In this document: piece by piece, positions 24,439 to 33,893 of the stretch | Position numbering within the stretch: the first letter of the stretch is position 1 | How the letters are laid out: the number at the start of each line of letters is the position of its first letter | NCBI RefSeq assembly: GCF_019097845.1 | Contig: NZ_JAHRGM010000001.1 | Span: 248,001-312,000 of the forward strand | Direction: 5' to 3' | Length of the DNA stretch: 64,000 nucleotides | Source of the DNA: Sphingobium sp. AS12 | GTDB lineage: Bacteria; Pseudomonadota; Alphaproteobacteria; Sphingomonadales; Sphingomonadaceae | Made by a program: the position numbers and the translations under genes | Notes under the pieces: model-generated | Seen by the model: only the letters and a program-made list of their open reading frames with translations | The model's database searches: none | Told to the model about the DNA's origin: nothing

Positions 24439-25746
24439 ATGCGGGCAGGCCTGATCGCGGGCGTGATGCTGATGGCGGGGATGCCCGCCGGGGCAGCGCT
24501 GTCCCCCGCCGAACGCACAATCACCACCAGCGTCGAGGCGGGCTATGAACCCGCGATCGGCCTGCTCGAAAAACTGGTGAACCAGAATAGCGGTTCGATG
24601 AACCTGGTCGGGGTGAAGGCGGTGGCCGACATGCTGCGGCCTGAATTTGAGAGGCTGGGTTTTGTCGTGACCTGGCAGCCGATGGATGCGGCCAAGCGCG
24701 CCGGGCATCTGATCGCGGTGCATAAGGGGAAGGCGGGGACCACGAAGATGCTGCTGATCGGGCATCTGGATACGGTGTTCGAGCCGGATTCGCCGTTTCA
24801 AAAGTTCGAGCGCAAGGGCGATCTGGCGCGCGGGCCGGGCGTGGCGGACGACAAGGGCGGGGTCGTCACGATGCTGCTGGCGCTCAAAGCCATGCAGGCG
24901 GCAGGCACGCTGAAGGCCGCAAATATCGAGGTGGTGCTGACCGGGGACGAGGAGGATTCGGGCGACCCGATCAGCATCGCGCGGGCCGACCTGATTGCCG
25001 CCGGCAAGCGCGCCGATGTGGCGCTGGATTTTGAGGGTCTGAGCCAGGAAAATGGCAAGGATATGGGGTCGATCGCGCGGCGATCCTCCAACAGCTGGAC
25101 GCTGACCGCGACCGGCAAGTCGGGGCATAGTTCGGGGATTTTCTCCGCCAGTGCGGGCGATGGCGCGGTCTATGAACTGGCGCGGATCATCGTGGCGTTT
25201 CGCAAGGAGCTGCCCGAACCCAATTTGACCTTCAATGTCGGGCTGATCGGTGGCGGGCAGAGCGCGGACGTGGACAAGGACGGCGTGCGGATCGCGGTGA
25301 CGGGCAAAACCAATATCATTCCGCCGATCGCCGTGGCCAAGGGCGATTTTCGCACGCTGAGTGAGGAACAGACGGCGCGGGTGCGGGAGAAGATGCAGGC
25401 GATCGTTGGCGCAGGGCATCTGCCCGGCACGTCGGCGACGATCGCGTTCGACATGGGTTATCCGTCGATGGCCCCCACGGCTGGCAATCGCGCGCTGCTG
25501 GCGAAGCTGAACGGGGTCAATGCCGATCTGGGGCTGGCGGTGATGCCGGAACTGGACCCGCTGAAGCGTGGCGCGGGCGACATCAGCTTTGTGGCGCAGG
25601 ATACGGACGGCTTGGTGGGGCTGGGCGTGACGTCGAGTGGCGACCATAGCCCGGCGGAACAGGCCGACCTGTCGAGTATGAAACGCCAGGCCAAGCGCGC
25701 GGCGATATTGATGAGCCGGCTGGCGGGGGAGAAGGGGCGGAAGTAG
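24439..25746 (+). CDS. Exported M20 family zinc peptidase
   Basis: 435 residues from the ATG at 24439 (MRAGLIAGVMLMAGMPAGAA), which gives a signal peptide. Metal-site motifs of the M20 family are LLIGHLDTVFEP (H and catalytic D), GPGVADDKGG (bridging D), and TGDEEDSG (catalytic E then metal E). A dimerisation/lid domain follows in the middle (about 200-310) and the last histidine is in SGDHSPAEQ. Glutamate carboxypeptidase-like members hydrolyse N-acyl or dipeptide bonds; the substrate is unknown. The start is 2 bases past the glutathione peroxidase stop, so the two are probably coupled. Confidence 0.9.
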   Translation: MRAGLIAGVMLMAGMPAGAALSPAERTITTSVEAGYEPAIGLLEKLVNQNSGSMNLVGVKAVADMLRPEFERLGFVVTWQPMDAAKRAGHLIAVHKGKAGTTKMLLIGHLDTVFEPDSPFQKFERKGDLARGPGVADDKGGVVTMLLALKAMQAAGTLKAANIEVVLTGDEEDSGDPISIARADLIAAGKRADVALDFEGLSQENGKDMGSIARRSSNSWTLTATGKSGHSSGIFSASAGDGAVYELARIIVAFRKELPEPNLTFNVGLIGGGQSADVDKDGVRIAVTGKTNIIPPIAVAKGDFRTLSEEQTARVREKMQAIVGAGHLPGTSATIAFDMGYPSMAPTAGNRALLAKLNGVNADLGLAVMPELDPLKRGAGDISFVAQDTDGLVGLGVTSSGDHSPAEQADLSSMKRQAKRAAILMSRLAGEKGRK

Positions 25747-25760
25747 GGGTACTCTACCGC

Positions 25761-25857
25761 CGTTCACCCTGAGCAAAGTCGAAGGGTTCTACCGAGCGAA
25801 GCGAGGTGCCTTCGCCTCCGCTCAGGCAAAGGCTTCGACTTCGCTCAGCCCGAACGG
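25761..25857. repeat. Family C repeat copy 2
   Basis: CGTTCACCCTGAGCAAAGTCG on the left, CGACTTCGCTCAGCCCGAACGG on the right, with ACCGAGCGAAGCGAGGTGCC between. It lies after the M20 peptidase gene. Confidence 0.78.
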
Positions 25858-25873
25858 GTTTGGGGTGCGCAAC

Positions 25874-25901
25874 GTTTCTCGACTTCGCTCGAAACGAACG
25901 G
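25874..25901. repeat. Half-copy of the family C variant
   Basis: GTTTCTCGACTTCGCTCG followed by AAACGAACGG matches one arm of the 38003-38068 repeat. Only one arm is present, 16 bases from a complete family C copy. Confidence 0.65.
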
Positions 25902-25917
25902 ATGTAAGTGTATAGTC

Positions 25918-26562
25918 ATGCTCCCACCCACACCCCTCCTCGCCACCACCATCGGCCCGGTGCTGGAGACGCTCAGCATTATCGGCACATTCGTGTTCGC
26001 CGCGTCCGGGGCGCTGGCGGCGGCGCGGCTGCGGCAGACGTTGGTGACATTCGCCTTTTTCGCGCTGGTAACGGGGGTGGGTGGCGGCACGTTGCGCGAC
26101 CTGCTGATCGGCGCGCCGGTATTCTGGGTCGTGGATGCCGCGCCTGCCATCACCTGCATGTGTGCGGCGGTGATCGTCTGGTGTACGCCGCGCCGCTTCT
26201 GGAGCGAGCGGGCGCTTGATTGGCTGGATGCGATCGGGCTGGCGGCGTTCGCGGTGTTCGGCGCGGCCAAGGCGATGAGTTTCGGCGTGCCGCCCTTTGT
26301 CGCCGGGATGATGGGCGTGGTGACCGGCTGCGTCGGCGGGATCATGCGCGATCTGCTGGCGGGCGAACCGTCGATCCTGTTGCGGCCCGAACTTTATGTG
26401 ACGGCGGCGGCGGTCGCGGCGGGGCTGTTCGTGGGGTTGCGGATGGCCGGGCTGGACGTGCCGGTGGCGGGGCTGATTGCGGCGCTGCTGGGGTTCGTGT
26501 TGCGCGCGGTGGCGATTTGGCGCGGGCTGGGGTTGCCGGTGTATCGGGATGAGGAGGGGTAG
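25918..26562 (+). CDS. Trimeric intracellular cation channel family (UPF0126/YadS-like) membrane protein
   Basis: 214 residues with seven hydrophobic helices arranged as two similar halves. The duplicated motifs FFALVTGVGGGTLRDLLIG (first half) and MMGVVTGCVGGIMRDLLAGE (second half) are the hallmark GGxxRDxL signature of the family. Prokaryotic members are homotrimeric monovalent-cation channels, TRIC homologues. The physiological role is poorly known. The gene stands alone between repeat elements. Confidence 0.9.
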   Translation: MLPPTPLLATTIGPVLETLSIIGTFVFAASGALAAARLRQTLVTFAFFALVTGVGGGTLRDLLIGAPVFWVVDAAPAITCMCAAVIVWCTPRRFWSERALDWLDAIGLAAFAVFGAAKAMSFGVPPFVAGMMGVVTGCVGGIMRDLLAGEPSILLRPELYVTAAAVAAGLFVGLRMAGLDVPVAGLIAALLGFVLRAVAIWRGLGLPVYRDEEG

Positions 26563-26584
26563 TACCCTCTCTCTTTGGGGAGCC

Positions 26585-26743
26585 GGGCTATCGCATATGG
26601 AGTGCATCTCGTTTACTTTGTCATGCTGAACTCGTTTCAGCATCCATTTATCGTCACAAGCGGCGGGTTGTGGCGCGCGATGGATCCTGAAACAAGTTCA
26701 GGATGACGTTGAAAAGATAACGAAAAATCATATGCAACTCCCT
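26585..26743. repeat. Compound palindromic repeat, family A copy 2
   Basis: The inner paired hairpins run 26620-26708 (TGTCATGCTGAACTCGTTTC ... AAACAAGTTCAGGATGACG). The outer arms are GGGCTATCGCATATG at 26585 and CATATGCAACTCCCT ending at 26743. Together with the next entry it fills the 309-base gap (26563-26871) before sppA; no gene is seen there. Confidence 0.78.
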
Positions 26744-26797
26744 TGCTTGAGGAGGCGGAGCGCCGACCTCACGTTGGAGCGCCATATTAACGTCGAA

Positions 26798-26871
26798 CCC
26801 CCTCTTCCAACTTCGCCTAACCCGCTACGCGGGTAAGGCTGCGTATCCTTCTCCCCATTGGGGAGAAGGGG
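26798..26871. repeat. Family E repeat copy 3, abutting the sppA stop codon
   Basis: It has the CCCCTCTTCCAACTTCGCC start, a CCCGC/GCGGG hairpin near the centre and a terminal CCTTCTCCCC/GGGGAGAAGG hairpin. It ends exactly at the TAA of sppA (26872-26874 on the minus strand), just as copy 2 ends at the kinase stop. Confidence 0.72.
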
Positions 26872-28755
26872 TTAGCGCCACAACCCGGCGATCATCGCCA
26901 TCATGCCGCGTTCATCCGCTGCGCTCTGCATCTTCGGCGCGCCGTAGCTGCGGCATTCCAGGCAGTCGGCGCGGATGCCTGCGCCGGTGACGAGCGCCTT
27001 GACGTCGGCGACCGCCTGCATCGCCCAGCCGCGCTGGACCATGGCCTGGCGCGCCAGCATGTCGCGGGGTGCGCCTGCGTCGTCGGTGTCGCGCTCGGCC
27101 ATCGCCTCGATCCAGGCGGCCCATTTGTCGGGCGTCTTTTCGATGGTGTAGGCGCGGGCGGCTTTGGGGTCGATTTTCGCGCGACGGGCGGCTTCGGCGA
27201 TGGCGTCCTCCAGCCCGCCGAAGCGGTCGACAAGGCCGTTCTGCCGCGCTGTGCCGCCGTCCCAGACGCGGCCCTGCGCGATGGCGTCGATCTGCGCCGG
27301 GGTCTTGCGGCGCGATTGGGCGACGACGCCGACGAAGCGGCGATAGATATCCTCGACCCCCATCTGCATGATCGCGTCGAATTGCGGGGATGTGCCCCCG
27401 GCAAGGTCCGGCTGGCCGGACAGGGGCGTGGTGGCGACGCCGTCGGTGGTGACCCCCATCTTGGCCAGCGTGCCTTCAAAGCTGGGGAGGATGCCGAACA
27501 CGCCGATCGATCCGGTGATGGTATCCGGCTGCGCAAAGATCATGTCGGCAGGGGTGGAGACCCAATAGCCGCCGCTGGCCGCGACATTGCCCATCGAGAC
27601 GACCACGGGCAGTCCGTCCGCCTTGGCCTTGAGGATCGCGTTGCGGATCTTTTCCGACGCCAGGACCGAACCGCCCGGCGAATCAACGCGGACGACCAGG
27701 GCTTTCAAATCCTTTTCGTTGAGCGCGGTCAGCAGCAGGTCCGAAATCGTGTCGCCCGCAGCCGTGCCGGGACCAGCTTCGCCATCGACGATGTTACCCG
27801 CGACCGTCAGCACGCCGATCTGGCCGTCATTGGCCGGTTTGCGCGCTTTGACATAGGCGGCCAGGTCGATCTTGGCGAATGTGCCAGCCTTGGCATCGGA
27901 CGCTTCGCCTGCGATTTCCGCAACGCGCGCGCCGAAAGCGGTGGCGTCGCCAAGCTTGTCGATCAGGCCGGCGGACAAGGCGGCCTTCGCCATATTGCCA
28001 TTGGCGGCGGTGGCGGCGGCGACGGGGTCGGCGGCATAGGCGGCGATCTTCGCCCTGGGCCGTGCCTTGGCGACATCATCCTGCCAGTTCTGCCACAGAA
28101 CATCGGCCAAAGCCTGATTGGCCTGCTTGGCTTCGGGCGACTGGTCGGCGCGGATATAGGGTTCGACGAAGCTCTTGTATGTGCCGACGCGATAGACATG
28201 AGTGTTGACGCCCAGTCTGTCGATCAGCCCTTTATAATAGAGGCTCGACCCGCCCCGGCCCATGATCGCGACGCCGCCCAGCGGATCGCTCCACGCTTCG
28301 CTGGCATGGGCGGCGAGCTGGTAGCTGTCGTCGGTATAGAGGGTGGCGTAGGCGAGGACCGGCTTTTTCGCGGCGCGAAGGCCATCGAGCGCCTGGCCGA
28401 CGCGGGCGATGGCGACCTGACCGCCGCCCATGAAGCCATCCAGGTTCAGCACGACCGCCTTGACCTTGCTGTCCGTCTTTGCCGCCTCCAGCGCGGTGAC
28501 GATGTCGGACAGGCGATATTCCTTCATGTCCGGGCCGGAGCCGGACAGGAGGGCGAAGGGATCGGTTTCGGCGGGTTGTTCGACGATCGTGCCGTCGAGG
28601 TCGAGCAGCAGCGCGCCCGCGCTGATGCTGGCGGCGGGCTTGGGCGAGAAGGAGAGGGCGGCGTAGAGCGCGCCGAAGAACAGCAACAGGAACAGCAGGA
28701 CCAGCCCGTCCTTGATCGCGACCAATATGCGCCACGCGCCCTTCACAAATGCCAA
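26872..28755 (-). CDS. sppA: Signal peptide peptidase SppA (67K type), TTG start
   Basis: 627 residues. It is membrane-anchored by one N-terminal helix (about 13-33) and made of two homologous S49 domains. The catalytic lysine is K194 (GTYKSFVEPY) in the first domain and the serine is S394 (NVAASGGYW) in the second, as in the E. coli long form (K209/S409). It degrades leftover signal peptides at the periplasmic face. I place the start at a TTG at 28755 (reads LAFVKGAW) because AGGA lies 8 bases upstream and no ATG fits; the frame is open for 64 more codons but that stretch crosses the divergent promoter region. Confidence 0.92.
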   Translation of the reverse strand: MAFVKGAWRILVAIKDGLVLLFLLLFFGALYAALSFSPKPAASISAGALLLDLDGTIVEQPAETDPFALLSGSGPDMKEYRLSDIVTALEAAKTDSKVKAVVLNLDGFMGGGQVAIARVGQALDGLRAAKKPVLAYATLYTDDSYQLAAHASEAWSDPLGGVAIMGRGGSSLYYKGLIDRLGVNTHVYRVGTYKSFVEPYIRADQSPEAKQANQALADVLWQNWQDDVAKARPRAKIAAYAADPVAAATAANGNMAKAALSAGLIDKLGDATAFGARVAEIAGEASDAKAGTFAKIDLAAYVKARKPANDGQIGVLTVAGNIVDGEAGPGTAAGDTISDLLLTALNEKDLKALVVRVDSPGGSVLASEKIRNAILKAKADGLPVVVSMGNVAASGGYWVSTPADMIFAQPDTITGSIGVFGILPSFEGTLAKMGVTTDGVATTPLSGQPDLAGGTSPQFDAIMQMGVEDIYRRFVGVVAQSRRKTPAQIDAIAQGRVWDGGTARQNGLVDRFGGLEDAIAEAARRAKIDPKAARAYTIEKTPDKWAAWIEAMAERDTDDAGAPRDMLARQAMVQRGWAMQAVADVKALVTGAGIRADCLECRSYGAPKMQSAADERGMMAMIAGLWR

Positions 28756-28907
28756 GTGGGTGTTCCTTCTGCCCGGTCCGCCATGGCTAGCCCATCGCCC
28801 TGTCGACTGCAATGTGGGGGCCGCGCGCGCCGCTGCAAGCTTGCGCCGGGCGTTTCGCGCGTTATGGGGGGCGGCAGACTTTTCCCGATGCGCAGGAGAC
28901 GTGCCCG

Positions 28908-29594
28908 ATGCCCACCCTCGTTCTAATCCGCCATGGCCAGTCGTCATGGAATCTGGAAAACCGCTTCACCGGCTGGTGGGATGTGGACGTGACCGAGAAG
29001 GGTGCGGGCGAAGCACGGGCGGCGGGGCAGTTGATGAAGGCCAAGGGGCTGGATTTCGACCAATGCTATACCTCGCTCCAGACCCGCGCGATCAAGACGC
29101 TCAATCTGGCGCTGGAGGAAATGGGGCGGCTGTGGCTGCCGGTTGAGAAGGACTGGCGCTTGAATGAGCGCCATTATGGCGGGCTGACGGGCCTGGACAA
29201 GGCGGAGACGGCGGCCAAGCATGGCGACGCGCAGGTCAAGATCTGGCGCCGCAGCTTCGACATTCCGCCCCCGGTGCTGGAAGCGGGCAGCGAGTTCGAC
29301 CTGAGCAAGGATCGCCGCTATGCGGGGATCGCGATTCCCCAGACCGAGAGCCTGAAGGACACGATCGCCCGCGTGCTGCCCTATTGGGAAAGCCGCATCG
29401 CGCCGGACCTGAAGGCGGGCAAGCGGGTATTGATCTCCGCCCACGGCAATTCGCTGCGCGCGCTGGTCAAGCATCTGTCGAACATTCCAGATGACGAGAT
29501 CACCGAACTGGAAATCCCGACCGGCCAGCCGATCGTCTATGAACTGGCCGACGATCTGAGCGCGATCGAGCGCTATTATCTGTCGGAGCGGTAA
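28908..29594 (+). CDS. gpmA: 2,3-bisphosphoglycerate-dependent phosphoglycerate mutase
   Basis: 228 residues from the ATG at 28908, preceded by AGGAG at 8 bases. It interconverts 3- and 2-phosphoglycerate in glycolysis and gluconeogenesis. The phospho-histidine is H9 (LIRHGQS) and the second catalytic histidine is H179 (SAHGNSLR). [16 protein letters not shown] and [15 protein letters not shown] are dPGM signatures. The length fits the short bacterial form. The gene is divergent from sppA and is followed by a family D hairpin repeat before purE. Confidence 0.96.
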   Translation: MPTLVLIRHGQSSWNLENRFTGWWDVDVTEKGAGEARAAGQLMKAKGLDFDQCYTSLQTRAIKTLNLALEEMGRLWLPVEKDWRLNERHYGGLTGLDKAETAAKHGDAQVKIWRRSFDIPPPVLEAGSEFDLSKDRRYAGIAIPQTESLKDTIARVLPYWESRIAPDLKAGKRVLISAHGNSLRALVKHLSNIPDDEITELEIPTGQPIVYELADDLSAIERYYLSER

Positions 29595-29600
29595 AGCCTG

Positions 29601-29667
29601 TGCGCTCCCGCGCAGGCGGGAGCCCGGTCGCGCCGTTTCAACTGGGCTCCCGCCTGCGCGGGAGCAC
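29601..29667. repeat. Family D inverted repeat copy 2
   Basis: GTGCGCTCCCGCGCAGGCGGGAG on the left (here split from TG at 29600) mirrors CTCCCGCCTGCGCGGGAGCAC on the right. It lies 6 bases after the gpmA stop, the same position relative to the stop as the copy after uup. Confidence 0.8.
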
Positions 29668-29772
29668 GGTGGGTTGGGGGATTTGACGTTTGCCCAACGC
29701 CCCTAGTGCCGCTAAGGGGCTTTGCTTTCCGGGCGGCACCGTAGCGGCCGCGCCATGAGGGGAAGCACGGGC

Positions 29773-30261
29773 ATGAGCGGGGCAATCGAGGTCGGCATCA
29801 TCATGGGGTCGCGGTCCGACTGGGACACGATGCGCCATGCCGCCGAAACGCTGGACGCGCTGGGTGTGGCCCATGAATGCAAGGTGGTGTCGGCGCACCG
29901 CACCCCGCAGCGGCTGTATGATTATGCCACCAGCGCGGTGGATCGCGGCCTGAAAGTCGTCATTGCGGGCGCGGGCGGCGCAGCGCATCTGCCGGGCATG
30001 TGCGCGTCGATGACGCGGCTGCCGGTGCTGGGCGTGCCGGTCGAATCGAAGGCGCTGAAGGGCATGGATTCGCTGCTGTCGATCGTCCAGATGCCAGGTG
30101 GCATTCCCGTGGCGACGCTGGCGATCGGCAAGCCCGGCGCGATCAATGCCGGGCTGCTGGCGGCGGCGATCCTGGCGACCAACGATCCCGCGCTCGCCGA
30201 GCGGCTGGACGCCTGGCGCGCCAAGCAGAGTGATGCGGTCGCCGAAACGGTCGAGGACTGA
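29773..30261 (+). CDS. purE: N5-carboxyaminoimidazole ribonucleotide mutase
   Basis: 162 residues from the ATG at 29773 ([20 protein letters not shown]). It moves the carboxylate of N5-CAIR to C4, step 6 of purine synthesis, working with PurK. Family marks are GSRSDWDTM, the [10 protein letters not shown] histidine, [12 protein letters not shown] and [22 protein letters not shown]. These fit class I PurE. purK follows after 8 bases. The upstream gap holds the family D repeat. Confidence 0.97.
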   Translation: MSGAIEVGIIMGSRSDWDTMRHAAETLDALGVAHECKVVSAHRTPQRLYDYATSAVDRGLKVVIAGAGGAAHLPGMCASMTRLPVLGVPVESKALKGMDSLLSIVQMPGGIPVATLAIGKPGAINAGLLAAAILATNDPALAERLDAWRAKQSDAVAETVED

Positions 30262-30269
30262 GCGGCCCC

Positions 30270-31849
<1,580 letters not shown>

Positions 31850-31877
31850 GCCAGTCCCCGGATAGAGGACTGCATCC

Positions 31878-32702
31878 ATGCCCATTTTAGACACACGCGA
31901 CGGCGCGCATATCCATTACAAGGTGGCCGGAGAAGGTCCGCCCGTCATCCTGATTCACGGCTGGCCGCTGACCGGCGACATGTGGGAATATCAGACCGTC
32001 GCGCTGGTCGAGGCAGGGCATCAGGTCATCACCTATGATCGGCGCGGCTTTGGCCATAGCAGCCATCCCGCGACCGGTTACACCTATGATATATTTGCCG
32101 ACGATCTGGCCGACCTGATCGCCCATCTGGACCTGCCGCGCGTCAGTCTGGTCGGCTTTTCCATGGGTGGGGGCGAGATTGCCCGTTATCTGACCCGCCA
32201 TGGCGCGGCGCGGGTGGACCGGGTGGTGCTGGTGTCGTCGGTCGTGCCCTATCTGCTCAAGACCGCCGACAATCCCGATGGCGTGGAGGAGCATGTGTTT
32301 GCCGAGATGCAGGAGGATATCCGCAAGGATCGCTTCGACTTTCTCCAGAGTTTCGCCAAGGATTTCTATGGCGTTGGCTGGGTCACGAGTCCGGTCAGCA
32401 AGGGTGTGCTGGACTGGAGTTTCGCGCTGGGCATCATGGCCAGCCCGCTGGCTACCATCGCCTGTGTCGATGCCTTTGGTCGCACCGATTTCCGTCCCGA
32501 TCTGGCGAGCTTCACTATCCCCACATTGGTGATCCACGGCAGCGCCGACAAGACGGTCCCGATCGACCCCAGCGGTCGCGCGGCGGCCGCAGGTATCGCT
32601 GGCGCGCAATGGTTGGAATATGAGGGCGAACCTCATGGTCTGTTCGCGACGGTGCCTGACCGGCTGAATGCCGATCTGATCGCCTTCCTGCGTGGGGGCT
32701 GA
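31878..32702 (+). CDS. Alpha/beta hydrolase (non-heme chloroperoxidase/esterase-like)
   Basis: 274 residues, cytoplasmic. The nucleophile elbow is GFSMGG with S95, the acid D224 (GSADKTVP) and H253 (EPHGLF). VILIHGWPLTGDMWEYQ holds the oxyanion region. The sequence as a whole (YDRRGFGHSSHP) resembles cofactor-free haloperoxidases/arylesterases; the substrate cannot be told. It starts 28 bases after folA on the same strand. Confidence 0.9.
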   Translation: MPILDTRDGAHIHYKVAGEGPPVILIHGWPLTGDMWEYQTVALVEAGHQVITYDRRGFGHSSHPATGYTYDIFADDLADLIAHLDLPRVSLVGFSMGGGEIARYLTRHGAARVDRVVLVSSVVPYLLKTADNPDGVEEHVFAEMQEDIRKDRFDFLQSFAKDFYGVGWVTSPVSKGVLDWSFALGIMASPLATIACVDAFGRTDFRPDLASFTIPTLVIHGSADKTVPIDPSGRAAAAGIAGAQWLEYEGEPHGLFATVPDRLNADLIAFLRGG

Positions 32703-32779
32703 CGACTGAGGATTGCGGGCGTTCGCGACAGGGGGCTCGGTCATTGCTCTTGGCCGGGATGCCCCCTATAGGCCGCGCC

Positions 32780-33736
32780 ATGGAGCGGCTGACAAGCGGC
32801 GCCCCGGTCCCGGCGCATCTGCGCGGGGCCATCATGGCGTTGGGCAATTTTGACGGGTTTCACGCCGGGCATCAGGCCGTGGTCGGCCATGCGATGGACC
32901 GCGCCCGTGCGGAGCGGCGTCCCGTCATCGTCGCGACATTCGATCCCCATCCGATGCGGCTGTTCCGGCCCGATACGCCCCATTTCCGCCTGACCACGCT
33001 GGACCAGCGGCAGGCCTTGTTCGCCGCCGCCGGGGCGGACGCGATGATGGTGTTTGCCTTTACCCCCGAGCTGGCGGCGCTCGATCCGGCGGCGTTCGTG
33101 CGCATGCTGGCTGTCGATATGGGCGTGGCCGGGGTGGTGACGGGGCAGGATTTCACCTTTGGCAAGGGGCGGGCCGGGTCGGTGGCGCTTTTGTCCGATT
33201 TGGGCGCGCCATGGGATATGTGGGCGCAGGCGGTTGCGCCCGTGACGGATGCCGATGGGGCGGTGATTTCGTCCAGCCGCATTCGCGCGGCGTTGCAGGC
33301 GGGCGATTGCGCCACCGCGACCCGGCTGCTGACCCGGCCCTTCACGATCGAGGGCGTGGTGCAGCATGGCGACAAGCTGGGTCGCACGATCGGTTTCCCG
33401 ACCGCCAATGTCGATATGGGCAGCTATTTGCGCCCGGCCTATGGTATTTATGCGGTGCGCGGGATTTTGCCCGACGGGCGGGTGCTGGACGGCGCGGCGA
33501 ATCTGGGCATCCGACCGACCTTCGACCCGCCTAAGGAGTTGCTGGAGCCGCATTTCTTCGACTTTGCCGAGAGCCTCTATGACCAGTGCATCGCCGTGCA
33601 ACTGATCGCCTTCCTGCGGGCGGAGGCGAAATATGACGGGCTGGACGCGCTGATCGCGCAGATCGCGCGCGACTGTGACGATGCGCGGCAAATCCTTGCG
33701 GGCCAAAACCTTGCGGGAACGCCCCGCCTCGCCTAA
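32780..33736 (+). CDS. ribF: Bifunctional riboflavin kinase / FAD synthetase
   Basis: 318 residues from the ATG at 32780 (MERLTSGAPVPAHLRGAIMALGNFDGFHAGHQ). The FAD synthetase domain comes first (GNFDGFHAGH, about 22-31; ISSSRIR near 167). The riboflavin kinase domain is C-terminal (GRTIGFPTANV and an EPHFFDF motif). It makes FMN and FAD. It is upstream of ileS and lspA, an order conserved in many proteobacteria. I see no FMN riboswitch in front of it. Confidence 0.96.
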   Translation: MERLTSGAPVPAHLRGAIMALGNFDGFHAGHQAVVGHAMDRARAERRPVIVATFDPHPMRLFRPDTPHFRLTTLDQRQALFAAAGADAMMVFAFTPELAALDPAAFVRMLAVDMGVAGVVTGQDFTFGKGRAGSVALLSDLGAPWDMWAQAVAPVTDADGAVISSSRIRAALQAGDCATATRLLTRPFTIEGVVQHGDKLGRTIGFPTANVDMGSYLRPAYGIYAVRGILPDGRVLDGAANLGIRPTFDPPKELLEPHFFDFAESLYDQCIAVQLIAFLRAEAKYDGLDALIAQIARDCDDARQILAGQNLAGTPRLA

Positions 33737-33754
33737 TGCCGCGCTCACTTCAGC

Positions 33755-33869
33755 CGTTCGTGCTGAGTAGGGACTGAGCTTGTCGAAGGCCCGTATCGAA
33801 GCATCGTGCGCATACGCATCCTTCGATACGCCATTTCGACTTCGCTCAATGGCTACTCAGGACGAACGG
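33755..33869. repeat. Family C repeat copy 3, between ribF and ileS
   Basis: CGTTCGTGCTGAG...GAGCTTGTCGAAGG on the left faces CCATTTCGACTTCGCTCAAT...CTCAGGACGAACGG on the right. It occupies most of the 157-base gap and ends 24 bases before the ileS start, so it is in the operon's transcript if ribF and ileS are co-transcribed. Confidence 0.72.
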
Positions 33870-33893
33870 GGTAATTTTATTGCCGGACCCAAT

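Noticed and set aside
32703-32779. FMN riboswitch in front of ribF
   Set aside because: The 77-base gap is too short and lacks the conserved FMN aptamer segments.
33780-33893. N-terminal extension of IleS from 33780
   Set aside because: It would translate the family C repeat; homologous enzymes begin near MTDATDYKSTVFLP at 33894, and the extension has no conserved residues.
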